NCBI GenBank assembly: GCA_021397835.1
Contig: JAJFZO010000609.1
Coordinates: forward strand, 4,404,001-4,468,000
Direction of reading: 5' to 3'
DNA: 64,000 nucleotides
Source: Moringa oleifera
Taxonomy: Eukaryota; Streptophyta; Magnoliopsida; Brassicales; Moringaceae
Shown here in pieces: positions 9,490-22,950 of the stretch. The notes under the pieces were generated by a model, which was not told the DNA's origin, did not search any database, and saw only the letters and a list, made by a program, of their open reading frames with translations. Each line of letters opens with the position of its first letter. The first letter of the stretch is position 1. Made by a program: the position numbers and the translations under genes.

Positions 9490-9715
9490 GTGTATAGCAG
9501 TATGGCGGTCTACTAGTGTAGCAGCAGTAGTAGTATAGCAGCATAGCTTTAGCAGGATAGGAGTACAACAGTGGCAGTATAGCAGTAGGAGTATAGCAGT
9601 TGTAGTTTAGATGCTGTAAGTGGTAGCAGTAGTAATTTAAATGCAGTAGGCAGTAAGGCAGCAGTAGCCATTGTAGTAACAATTTAGATGGAGTAGCAGT
9701 TTAGATATGCATCCT
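9490..9715. repeat. AGCAGT-rich tract 3, copy A
   Basis: Imperfect tract whose order of phrases matches 46,418-46,632 in copy B rather than 44,138-44,405. This identifies the third cassette of A with the fifth of B. Confidence 0.75.
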
Positions 9716-9947
9716 ATTTTTTAATTAAAGTCAGCATTTATAGGTTACATTACTCGGTGATCAGAATGGAAATATTGCAACATTGCATAACCGTAAGTTA
9801 AGCATCCTTAGAAATCCCCCGAAGGTTGATTTTTTTCTTGATAATGAATTTAGATTTAGTTATTCTCAAAAATGTTTTTCCTATTTTAATATTCATTTCT
9901 ATGGATTTCAAGTCACATCTCTTTGTTGGGTGGCTTTTATATGGCAG

Positions 9948-10146
9948 AAAAAAATCTCTTTCTCATTTGGAGCTGAAGGAGTTAGTGATATCATCGCCGC
10001 TGAATTATGTGTTCTCCTAATAGAGTATATTACAAAGTTTTATTATTGTCGACCCAAGGTAACTTTTTCCTATTGCTCTCCTAAAAAACTTCAAGATGGG
10101 TTTCACTTATGGCCTCTTTATCAATGCTTTTAAGCTTGCTAGTTAG
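9948..10146 (+). pseudogene. Ycf20-like 3' gene fragment A3 (frameshifted)
   Basis: It reads SFGAEGVSDIIAAELCVLL and on to RPKVTF, then an extra T in the T run before 'cctattgc' shifts the frame. The remaining sequence still spells NFKMGFTYGLFINAFKLAS plus stop in the next frame. The last Ycf20 fragment before the 570-bp array; about 30 bp after the stop the sequence switches to array unit. Confidence 0.82.
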
Positions 10147-13100
10147 TTATACTTGAAATAATTCTTCAACTATTACATTATTATCTTGAAATATAGCACC
10201 TTTATCAGTAATATTTTTTATGCATCGTAATCATATGTTTTTTTTTTTTACTTAGCACTAGCACTGATCTAGCACTAGCAATAGCAGTAGTAGCAATAAA
10301 CTCGTATTTTTTGTTGCTTATTCGATAGTGCACATATGGATTCATGCACTCGCGCTTATCTTTTTATTGTTAAACCTCCATTGGTATTCGATATTTTTTA
10401 ACTTTCTTGATTTTTTATGTTACAAATTTTCTTGATTTAATTATTTATTTTCTAATTTTATTTTTTTTCTTGATTTTCTCACACATGCTTTCATCTTGTT
10501 AATATGTTTTTTAGGAATGATAAGTTACAAACTCCATTTTTTTTTTGGATTGTTTAATGTATAGCAACTTTGAGACTAATGTTTCTTTTGAGGACGATGT
10601 TGTAAAGATTCTGTAGGCAATGATGAAGAAGGAGCAATGGGAGGACAATCAATTATTCTCTTGGTAACACCAAATAAGGTTTCCTATATGGGCGCTTATT
10701 CATTTATTATTGAGAGAGGATTCTACCATCCCATGTACATACTTATTATCTTGAAAAATAGCACTTTTATCAATATTTTTTTTATGCATAACAATCGTAT
10801 GTTTTTTTGTTGCTTAGCACTAGCACTGATCTAGTACTAGCACTAGCACTAACACTAGCACTAGCTATAGTAATAACCTGGCATTTTTTGTTGCTTATTC
10901 GGTTGGTGCACGTATGGATTCCTACATTCGGGCTTATCTTTTGGTTGTTAAACCTCAATTGGTGTTGGCTTTTTTTCAACTTTTTTGATTTTTTATGATA
11001 TAAAATTTCTTGATTTGATTATTTATTTTTTAATTTTATTTTTTCTCGATTTTCTCATACATGCTTTCATCTTGTTAATATGTTTTTTAGGAATGAAAAG
11101 CTACAAACTTCTAATATACATAGATACATACATACATCCATATATACATATAGTTCTGGATGGTTTACTTTATAGCAACTCTTAGACTAATGTTTATTTT
11201 GAGCATGATGTTGCCAAGATTTTGCACGTAATGATGAAGAAGGAGCAATGGCAAGACAATTGATTGTTCCCTTGGTAACATCAAATAAGGTTTCTTTCAA
11301 GAATGCTTATCCATTTATTGTGAATGGAGGATGCTACCATCCCTCGTACATACTTATTATCTTGAAAAATAGCACATTTATCGGTAATATTTTTCTATGC
11401 CTCATAATCGTATGTTTTTTTGTTGCTTAGCAGTAGCAGTGATCTAGCACTAGCAGCAACTGTAGCTCTTGCAATAAACTGGTATTTTTTGTTGCTACTT
11501 CAACATGCACAAGTATGGGTTCCTCCATTTGGGCTTATCTTTTTATTGTGAGAGCTCCATTGGTATTGGATTTTTTTTTTAATTTTTTTGATTTTTTATT
11601 TTATAAATTTTCTTGATTTGATTATTCATTTTCTAATTTTATTTTTTTCCTCGATTTTCTTAGATATGCTTCCATTTTGTTAATATGTTTTTAGAAATGA
11701 TAAGTTGCAAACTCCTAATATATATATTATTCTGGATGGTTTACTTTATAGCAACTCTAAGACTAATGGTTCTTTTGAGCATGATAATGCAAAGATTTCG
11801 CACGCAATGATAAAGGAGCAATGGCACGACAATCGACTATTTCCTTGGTAACTCAAAATAAGGTTTCTTACATGGGGGCATATCCATTTATTATTAAGGG
11901 ATGATTCTACCATCCCTTGTACATACTTATTATCTTGAAAAATAACACTTGTATATGTAATATTTTTCTATGTATGATAATCTAATGTTTTTTTGTTACT
12001 TAGCAGTAGCATTGATGTAGCACTTGCCGTAGTAGTAGCTATGGCAATGAACTGGTATTTTTTGTTGCTTCTTCGGTAGGTGCAGGTATGGATTCCAACA
12101 TTCGGGCTTATCTTTTTATTATTGGTATTGAATGTTTTTCAACTTTTTTGATTTTTTATGTTATAAATTTTCTTCATTTGATTATTTATTTTTGAATTTT
12201 ATTTTTTTCTCGATTTTCTCAGGCATGCTTTCATCTTGTTAATATATTTTTTAGGAATGAAAAGTTACAAACTCTTGTTTTATTTTTGGATGGTTTACTT
12301 TATAGCAACTCTCAGACTATTATTTATTTTGAGCACAATGTTGTAAAGATTCTGCAAGCAATGATGAAGAAGGAGCAATGGTAGGACAATCGATTGTTCC
12401 CTTGGTAACTCCAAATAAGGTTTCGTCCATGGGGCTTAACCATTTATCGTTAAAGGAGGATTGTACCATCCCTTGTAAATAGTTATTATCTTAGAAAGTA
12501 ACACCTTTATCGATAATATTTTTCCATGCATCATAATCTTATGTTTTTTTGTTGGATAGCAATAGTAATGATCTAGCACTAGCAGTAGCACTAGGGATAG
12601 CAATAAACAGGTTTTTTTTTTAATTACTTCTTCGATAGGTGCACGTATGGATTCCTACATTCGGGCTTATCTTTTGGTTGTTAGATCTCCATTGGTATTA
12701 GATTTCTTTTTTTAACTTTTTTGATTTTTTGTGTTATAAATTTTTTTATTTGATTATTTATTTTCTAATTTTATTTTTTTCTCGATTTTCTTATATATGC
12801 TTTCATCTTGTTAATATGTTTTTAAGGAATGATATGTTACAAACTACGAATATTTCATTTTTTTGGAAGGTTTACTTTATAGCAACTCTAACAGTAATGG
12901 TTCTTTTGAGCACGATATTGTAAAGATTCTGTAAGCAATGATGAAGAAGGAGCAATGGCATAACAATCAATTTTTCGCTTGGTAACTCCAAATGAGGTTT
13001 CCTGCTTGGGGGCCTATCCATTTGTTGTTAAGGGAGGATTATACCATCCCTTGTACATCCTTATTATCTTGCCAAAGGGCACTTTTATTGATAATATTTT

Positions 13101-16100
13101 TTTATGCCTTTTCATCATATGTCTTTTTGTTGCATAGTGGAAGCACTGACCTAGGACTAGCAGTAGTAGTGGATGCAGTAGTAAACTGGTTGTTTTTGTT
13201 GCTTCTTCAATAGGTGCAAGTGTGGATTCCTACATTCGAGCTTATCTTTTATTTGTTAAACCTCCCTTGGTATTGGATTTTTTAAAACTTTTTTCATTTT
13301 TTATGTTATAAATTTTATTTACTTAATTATTCATTCTTTAATTTTATTTTTTCCTCGATTTTATTAGACATACTTTCATCTTGTTAATATGTTTTTTAGG
13401 AACGATAAATTGCAAACTCTGATTTTTTTTTTTAGAAGGTTCACTTTATAGCAACTCTCATTTTAATGGTTGTTTTGAGCATGATGTTGCAAATATTCTG
13501 CACGCAATGATGAAGATGGAGGAATGGCATGACAATCGATAGTTCGCTTGGTAACTCCAAATGATGTTTCCTGCATGGGAGCCTATCTATTTATTGTTAA
13601 GAGAGGATTTTACCATCCCTTGTGCATCATTATTATCTTGCCAAAGACCACCTTTATCGATAATATTTCTTTGTACCTCATAATCGTATGTTTTTTTATA
13701 GCTTATGGGTAGTAGTGATCCAGCACCGGCACTAACAACAACTATAGCAGTAAACTGGTATTTTTTTAATTGCTTCTTCGATAGGGGTAGGTATGGATTC
13801 CTGCATTCAGGCTTATCTTTTGGTTATTAAACCTTCATTAGTATTAGATTTTTTTAAACTTTTTTGAATTTTTATGTTATATATTTTCTTTATTTCATTA
13901 GTCATTTTTTAATTTTATTTTTTTCTCGATTTTCTTAAACATGCTTTCATCTTGTTAATATGTTTTTTAAGAATGATAAGTTACAAATTTCAAATATTTT
14001 TATTTTTTGGGAAGTTTACTTTATAGCAACTCTAATAGTAATGATTTTTTTCAACATGATGTTGCAAGGATTCTACAGGCAATGATGAAGAAAGAGCAAT
14101 GGCATGACAATCGATTGTCCACTTTGTAACTCCAAATGAGGTTTCGTGCATGGGAGCCTATCCATTTGTTGTTAAGGGAGGATTCTACCATCCTTTGTGC
14201 ATCCTTATTATCTTGCCAAATAGCACCTTTATTGGTAATATTTTTTTACGCTTCTTAATCATATGTTTTTTTGTTGCTTAGCAGAAGCACTAATTTAGCA
14301 CCAGTAGTAGTTATAGCTGTAGGAGTAAACTAGATGTTTTTGTTGCTTCTTCCGTTGGTACACGTATGGATTCCTACATTTAGGCTTATCCTTTATTTGT
14401 TAAACCTTCATTGGTATTGGAATTTTTTTTAAACTTTTTTTATTTTTTATGTTATAAATTTTCTTTATATAATTATTCATTCTCCAATTTTATTTTTTTC
14501 CTCGATTTTCTTGGACATGCTTTCATCTTGCTAATATGTTTTTTAGAAACGATAAGTTGCAAACTCTAAATATATTTTTTTGGAAGGTTTACTTATAGTA
14601 ACTCTAACTGTAATGGTTGTTTTGATCACGATGTTGCAAAGATTCTACACACAATGATGAAGATGGAGGAATGGCATGACAATCGATTGTTCGCTTGGTA
14701 ACTCCAAATGAGGTTTCATGCATGATGGCCTATCCATTTATTGCTGAGGGAGGATTGTACCATCCGTTGTGTATCCTTATTATCTTGTCAAATAACACCT
14801 TTATCGGTAATATTTTTCTATGCCTCATAATCATATGTTTTTTTGCTACTTAGTGGTAGCACTGATCTAGCACTAGCGCTAGCAGCAGCTGTAGCAGTAA
14901 ACTGGTTTCTTTTATTGCTTTTTTAGTAGGTGCAGGTATGGATTCCTACATTCGAGCTTATCTTTTGGTATTTAAACCTATATTGGTATTAGATTTTTAT
15001 CAACTTTTTTGATTTTTTATGTTATAAATTTTCTTTATTTGATTATTTATTTTCTAATTTTTTTTCTCGATTATCATAGGCATGATTTCATCTTGTTAAT
15101 ATGTTTTTTAGGAAAGATAAGTTAAAATATTTGAATATTTTATTTTTTTTGGAAGGTTTACTTTATAGCAACTCTAACAGTAATGGTTGTTTTGAGTACG
15201 ATGTTGCAAAGATTCTGTAGGTAATGATGAAGACGGAGCAATGGTATGACAATCGATTGTTCGCTTCATAACTCCAAATGAGGTTTCTCGCATGGGGACC
15301 TATCGATTTATTGTTAAAGGAGGATTCTACCATTGCTTGTGCATCCTTATTATCTTGCCAAATAGCACCTTTATCGGTAATATTTTTTTATGCATCATAA
15401 TCGTATATTTTTTTGTTGCTTACCGATAGAACTGATCTAGCACTAATAGTAGTAGTAGCTATAGCAGTAAACTAGTTTTTTTTTTTTTGTTGCTTCTTTG
15501 GCAGGTGCCGGTATGGTTTCCTACATTCGGGCTTATAAGGCTTTTAAACCTGCATTGGCTTTGGATTTTTTTTAACTTTTTAAATTTTTTATGTTTTGAA
15601 TTTTCCTTATTTAATTATTCATTCTCCAATTTTATTTTTTTCTCTATTTTTGTAAACATGCTTTCATCTTCTTAATATGTTTTTAAGGAATGATAAGTTA
15701 CAAACACTGAATATTTTTTTTTTGAAGGTTTACTTTATAGCAACTCTAACAGCGACAGTTCTTTTGAGCACGATATTACAAAGATTTTGCAGGCAATGAT
15801 GAAGAAGGAGCAATGGCATGGCATTCGATAGTTCACTTGGTAACTCAAAATGAGGTTTCCTGCATGGGGGCCTATCCATTTATTTTTAAAGGAGGATTCT
15901 ACCATCCCTTATGCATCATTATTATCTTGCCAAATTGCACCTTTATCGTTAACATTTTTCTATGCTTCACAATCGTATGTTTTTTTATTGCTTAGCGGTT
16001 GCAGTGATCTAGCACCAGTAGCTCTAGCAGTAAACTGGTTGTTTTTGTTACCTCTTCGGCAGGTGCAGGTATGGATTCCTACATTCGGGCTTATCTTTTG

Positions 16101-19039
16101 GTATTTAAACCCTCATTGGTCTTGCATTTTTATCAAATTTTTTGATTTTTTATGTTATAAATTTTCTTTATTTGATTATTCATTTTCTAATTTTATTTTT
16201 TTCCTCGATTATCGTAGGCATGCTTTAATACCGTTAATATGTTTTTTAGGAATGATAAGTTATAAGCTCTGAATTTTTTTTTTTGGTCGTTTACTTTATA
16301 GGAACTCTAACAGTAATGGTTCTTTTGAGCACGATGTTGCAAAGATTCTGTAGGCAATGATGAAGAAGGAGCAATGACTTGACAATCGATTATTCGCTTG
16401 GTAACTCCAAATGAGGTTTCCTACATAGGGGCCTATCCATTTATTATTAAGGCATGATTCTTCCATCTCTTGTGCATCCTTATTATCTTGCTAAATAACT
16501 CCTTTATCGGTAATATTTTTCTATGCCTCATAATCGTATGTTATTTTGTTGCTTAGTGGAAGCATTGACCTAGCACTAGCAGTAGTCGTAGATGTAATAG
16601 TAAATGGGTTGTTTTTGTTGCTTCTTCTGTAGGTGCAGGTCTGGATTCCTACATTGGGGCTTATCTTTTGGTTGTTAAACCTCCATTGGTATTGGATTTT
16701 TTTTCGACTTTTTTGATTTTTTATGTTGCAAAATTTTTTTATTTAATTATTCATTCTCTAATTTTATTTTTTCTCTATTTTCGTAGACATGCTTTCATCT
16801 TGTTAATATGTTTTTTGGAAATGATAAGTTACAAACACTGAACATTTTTTCTTGAAAGGTTTACTTTATAGCGACTTTAACAGTAACAGTTCTTTTAAGC
16901 ACGATATTGCAAAGATTCTGTAGGCAATAATGAAGAAGGAGCAATGGCATGGCATTCGATCATTCGCTTGGTAACTCCAAATGAGGTTTTCTGCGTGGAG
17001 GCCTATCCATTTATTTTTAAAGGAGGATTCTACCATCCGTTGTGCATCATTATTATCTTGCCAAATGGCACCTTTATCGGTAATATTTTTCTATGGCTCA
17101 CAATCGTAAGTTTTTTTGTTTCTTAGCGGATGTAATGATCTAGCACTAGTAGCTCTAGCAGTAAACTGGTTGTTTTTGTTACTTCTTCGGTAGGTGTAGG
17201 TATGGATTCCAACATTCAGGCTTATCTTTTGGTATTTAAACCATCATTGGTATTGGATTTTTATGAACTTTTTTGATTATTTTATGTTATAAATTTTCTT
17301 TATTTGATTATTCATTTTTTAATTTTATTTTTTTCTCGATTATCGTAAGCATGTTTTCATGTAGTTAATATATTTTTTAGGAATGATAAGTTATAAGCTT
17401 TGAATATTTTAATTTTTTTGGGAGGTTTACTTTATAGCAACTCTAACAGTAATGGTTCTTTTAAGCATGATGTTGCAAAGATTTTGCACGCAAAGATGAA
17501 GGAGTAATGGCATGACAATGGATTGTTCGCTTGGTAACTCCAAATGAGGTTTCCTGCATGGGGGCCTATCCATTTACTGTTAAGGGAGGATTCTACCATC
17601 CCTTGTGCATCCTTATTATCTTGCTAAGTAACACCTTTATCGGTAATATTTTTCTATGCCTATCAATCGTATGTTATTTTATTGCTTAGCGGAAGTAATG
17701 ATCTAGCACCAGCAGTAGTAGTAGCTTTAGGAGTAAACTGGCTGTTTTTGTTGCTTCTTTGGTAGGAGCAGGTATGGATTCCTACATGGAGCCTATCTTT
17801 TGGTTATTAAACCTCCAATTGTATTGAACTTTTGTCAACTTTTTTGATTTTTCATGTTATAAATTTTTTTATTTGATTATTTATTTTCTAATTTTATTTT
17901 TTTCTCGATTTTTGTAGACATATTTTCATCTTGTTAATGTATTTTTTAGGAACAATAAGCTGCAAAGTCCAAATATTTTATTTTTTGGAAGGCTTACTTT
18001 ATAGCAACTCTAACTGTAACGGTTGTTTTGAGCATGACATTGCAAAGATTTTTCACGCAATGATGAGGATGGAGCAATGGCATGACAATCGATTGTTCGC
18101 TTGGTAACCCCAAATGAGGTTTCCTACGGGTGGGCCTATCCATTTATTGTTAAGGGAAGATTCTACCATCCTTTGTGCATCCTTATTATCTTGCCAAATA
18201 GCACCTTTATTGGTAATATTTTTTTATGCCTCTTAATCATATGTTTTTTTGTTGCTTAACGGAAGCATTGATCTAGCACCAGCAGTAGTAGTGGATGTAG
18301 CAGTAAGCTAGTTGTTTTTGTTGCTTCTTCGGTAGGTGCACGTATGGATTCCTACATTCGGGCTTATCTATTAGTTGTTAAACCTCCATTGGTATTATAT
18401 TTTTTTTTCACTTTTTTGATTTTTTATGTTATAAATTTTCTTTATTTGATTATCAATTTTCTAATTTTTTTCCTCGATTTTCTTATACATGCTTTCATCT
18501 TATTAATATGTTTTTTAGGAACGGTAAGTTGCAAAGTCCAAATGTTGTATTTTTTAGAAGTTTACTTTGTAGCAACTCTAACTGTAATGGTTGTTTTGAG
18601 CATGGTGTTGCAAAGATTTTGCACGCAATGATGAAGATGGAGCAATGGCATGACAATTGATTGTTCGCTTGGTAATTCCAAATAAGGTTTCTTGCATGTG
18701 GGCCTATCCATTTATCGTTAAGGGAAGATTCTACCATCCCTTATGCATTCTTATTATCTTGCCAAACGCACCTTTATTGGTAATATTTTTTTACACCTCT
18801 TAATCATGTGTTTTCTTGTTGCCTAGGGAAGCACTGACCTAACACCAGCACTAGTAGTGGATGTAGCAGTAAACTGGTTGTTTTCGTTGCTTTTTCTGTA
18901 GGTGCACGTATGGATTCCTACATTCAGGCTTATCTTTTGGTTGTTAAACCTCCATTGGTATTAGATTTTTTTTTTTATTTTTTTGATTTTTTATGTTATA
19001 ATATTTCTTTATTTGGTTATTCATTTTTTGATTTTTTTT

Positions 19040-19060
19040 TTCTCGATTTTTCGCTTGGTA
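19040..19060. other. Deletion junction in array A
   Basis: The sequence passes directly from 'tttctcgattttt' to 'cgcttggtaactcc', removing roughly 180-200 bp of a unit, including its 99-nt exon-like part. Confidence 0.75.
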
Positions 19061-22000
19061 ACTCCAAATGAGGTTTCCTGCATGAGGACCTATCCATATA
19101 TTGTTAAGGGAGGATTCCACCATCCCTTGTGCATCCTTGTTATCTTGCCAAATAGCACCTTTATCGCTAATATTTTTCTTTGCCTCAGAATTGTATGTTT
19201 TTTTGTTGCTTAGCGGTAACAGTCATCTAGCACCTGCATTAGCAGCAGGTGTAGCACTAAACTCGTTTTTTGGTTACTTCTTCGATAGGTGCAGGTATGA
19301 CTTCCTACATTCGGGCTTATTTTTTGGTTGTTAAACCACCATTGGTGTTAGATTTTTTTTTTTTTACTTTTTTGATTTTTTATGTTATAAATTTTCTTTA
19401 TTTGGTTACTCATTTTTTAATTTTTTTTACTTGACTTTCTTAGACATGCTTTCATCTTGTTAATATGTTTTTTAGGAATGACAAGTTACAAACTCCGAAT
19501 ATTTTAATTTTTTCGAAGGTTTACTTCATAGCAACTCTAACAGTAATGGTTCTTTTAAGCACAATGTTGCCAAGATTCTGTACGCAATGATGAAGAAGAA
19601 GCAATGGCATGACAATGGATTGTTCGCTTGGTAACTCCAAAATGAGGTTTCTTACATGGGAGCCTATCCATTTATTGTGAAGGAAGGATTCTACCATCCC
19701 TTGTGCATCCTTATTATCATGTCAAATAGCACCTTTATTGGTAATATTTTTCTATACCTCATAATCGTATGTTTTTTTGTTGGTTAGCGTTAGTAGTGAT
19801 CTAGAACCAGCAGTAGCAGCAGCTATAGCAGTAAACTAGTTTTTTTTGTTGCTTCTTCGGTAGGTGCACGTATGGATTCTTACGTTCGGGCTTATCTTTT
19901 GGTTGTTAAACCTCCATGGGTATTGAATTTTTTTCAACTTTTTTGATTTTTTATGTTATAAATTTTTTTTATTTGACAATTTATTTTCTAATTTTGTTTT
20001 TTTCTTCGATTTTTTTAGACATGCTTTCATCTTGTTAATATGTTTTTTAGGAATGATAAGTTACAAACTTCGAATATTTTATTTTTTTCGAAAGGTTTAC
20101 TTTATAGCAACTCTAATAGTAATGGTTCTTTTGAGCATGATGTTGCAAAGATTCTACAGGCAATGATGCGAGCAATGGCATGACAATCGATTATTCACTT
20201 GGTGACTCCAAATGAGATTCCCTCCATGAGGGCCTGTCCATTTATTGTTGAGGGAGGATTCTACCATCCCTTGTGCATCCTTATTATCTTTCCAAATTGC
20301 ATCTTTATAGGTAATATTTTTCTGTGCCTCATAATCATATGTTATTTTATTGCTTAGTGGAAGCAGTGATCTAGTACCAGTAGTTGTAGTAGTTATAGGA
20401 GTAATCTGGTTTTTTTTGTTGCTTCTTCGGTAGGTGCAGGTATGGATTCCGACATTGGGGCTTACCTTTTGGTTGTTAAACCTCCATTGGTATTAATTTT
20501 TGGTTAACTTTTATGATTTCTTATATTATAAATTTTCTTTATTTGATTATTCATTTTCTAATTTTATTTTTTTTTCTCGATTTTCTTAGACTGCTTTCAT
20601 CTTGTTAATATGTTTTTTAGGAACAATAAGTTGCAAAATCTAAATTTTTTTTGAAAGGTTTACTTCATAGCAACTCTAATAGTAATGGTTGTTTTGAGCA
20701 TGATGTTGCAAAGATTCTTGCCACAATAATGAAGATGGAGCAATGGCATGACAATTGATTGTTCGCTTGGTAACTTCAAATGAGGTTTCCTGCATGTGGG
20801 CCTATCCATTTATTCTTTAGGGAAGATTCTACCATCCCTTGTGCATCCTTATTATCTTTCCAAATAGCACCTTTATTGGTAATATTTTTTTACACCTCTT
20901 AATCATATGTGTTTTTGTTGCTTAGCGGAAGCACTCTTCTAGCACCAGCACTAGTAGTGAATGTAGTAGTAAATTGGTTGTTTTTGTTGCTTCTTCGGTA
21001 GGTGCACATATGGATTCTTACATTCGGACTTATCTTTTAGTTGTTAAACCTCCATTGGTATTAGATTTTTTTTTTTCACTTTTTTGATTTTTTATGTTAT
21101 AAATTTTCTTTATTTAATTATTCATTTTCTGATTTTTTTTTCTGTTTCTTAGATAAGCTTTCATTTTGTTAATATATTTTTCAAGAATGACAAGTTACAA
21201 ACTCCGAATACTTTATTTTTTTTGGAAGGTTTACTTCATAGCAACTTTAAGAGTAATGGTTCTTTTGTGCCCGATGTTGCAAAGATTCTGCAGGCAATGA
21301 TGAAAAAGGAGCAATGGCATGACAATCGATTGTTCGCTTGGTAACTCCAAATGAGGTTTCCTGCATGGGGGCTTATCCATATATTGTTAAGGGAGGATTC
21401 CACCATCCTTTGTGCATCCTTATTATTTGTCTAAATAGCACCTTTATCGCTAATATTTTTCTTTGGCTCAGAATCATATGTTTTTTTGTTGCTTAGTGGT
21501 AGTAGTCATCTAGCACCGGCATTAGCAGCAAGTGTAGCACTAAACTTGTTTTTTTGTTACTTATTCGGTAGGTGCAGGTATGACTTCCTACATTCGAGCT
21601 TATCTTTTGGTTGTTAAGCCTCCACTGGTATCAGATTTTTTTTTAATTTTTTTTGATTTTTTATGTTATAAATTTTCTTTATTTTATTACCTATTTTTTA
21701 ATTTTATTTTTTCTCGATTTTCTTAGACATGCTTTCATCTTGTTAATATATTTTTTTAAGAGTAACAAGTTACAAACTCTGAATATTTTATTTTTTTGGA
21801 AGGTTTACTTCATAGCAACATTAATAGTAATGGTTCTTTTGAGCATAACGTTGCAAAGATTCTGTAGGCAATGATGAAGAAGAAGATATGGCATGATAAT
21901 CGATTGCTCACTTGGTAACTCCAAATAAGGTTTCTTGCATGGAGGCCTATCCATTTATTGTTAAGGGAGGATTCTACCATCCCTTGTGCATCCTTATTAT

Positions 22001-22899
22001 CTTGTCAAATGCCACCTTTATCGGTAATTTTGTTTGTGCCTCATAATCGTATGTTTTTTTGTTGCTTAGCGTTAGTAGTGATTTAGCACCAGCAATACCA
22101 GCAGCTGTAATAGTAAACTAGTTTTTTTTTATTGCTTTTTCGTTAGGTTCACGTGTGGATTGCTACGTTCGGGCTTATCTTTTGGTTGTGAAACCTCCAT
22201 GGGTATTGGATTTTTTTCAACTTTTTTGATTTTTTATGTTATAAATTTTCTTTATTTGATTAATCATTTTCTAATTTTATTTTTTTCCTCGATCTTCTTA
22301 GACATGCTTTCATTTTGTTAATATATTTTCTAGGAATGATAAGTTACAGACTCTGAATATTTTATTTTTTTGGAAGGTTTACTTTATAGCAACTTTAACA
22401 GTAATAGTTCTTTTGAGCACGATATTGCAAAGATTCTGCAGGCAATGATGAAGAACAAGCAATGGCATGACAATCGATTGTTCGCTTGGTGACTCCAAAC
22501 GAGGTTCCCTCCATGAGGCCCTATCCATTTATTATTGAGGGAGGATTCTACCATCCCTTATGCATCCTTATTATCTTGCCAAATGGCATCTTTATAGGTA
22601 ATATTTTTCTATGCCTCATAGTCATATGTTATTGTGTTGCTCAGTGAAAGCAGTGATCTAGCACCAGCAGTGGTTGTAGTTGTAGGAGTAACCTTGTTGT
22701 TTTTGTTACTTCTTCGGCAGGTACAAGTATGGATTCCTACATTGGGGCTTATCTTTTGGATGTTAAACCTCCATTGGTGTTGAATTTTTGTCAACTTTTT
22801 TGATTTTTGATGTTATAAATTTTTTTTATTTGATTATTCATTTTCTAATTTTATTTTTTTCCTCGATTTTATTAAACATGCTTTCATCTTGTTAACATG

Positions 22900-22950
22900 T
22901 TTTTTAGAAAATATAACATATTATCTTGCCATCCTTTGTGCATCCTTATT
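22900..22950. other. Rearranged junction in array A
   Basis: After 'catgttttttagaaaatataacat' the unit jumps to 'attatcttgccatcctttgtgcatcc', skipping about 200 bp or more. A short 'attatcttgcc' phrase appears twice here, consistent with slippage or repeat-mediated deletion. Confidence 0.65.

Noticed and set aside
15850..16272. 140-codon plus-strand frame in array A
   Set aside because: It crosses intron-like T-rich sequence and several unit landmarks, is open only in this unit, and resembles chance read-through.
18495..18737. Minus-strand frames of 60-100 codons repeated in many array units (IWSYQANNRLSCHCSF type)
   Set aside because: They are the reverse complement of the exon-like plus-strand region. 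The plus strand has splice-like borders and a phase-symmetric segment, while the minus strand shows no such structure and its frames break differently in each unit.
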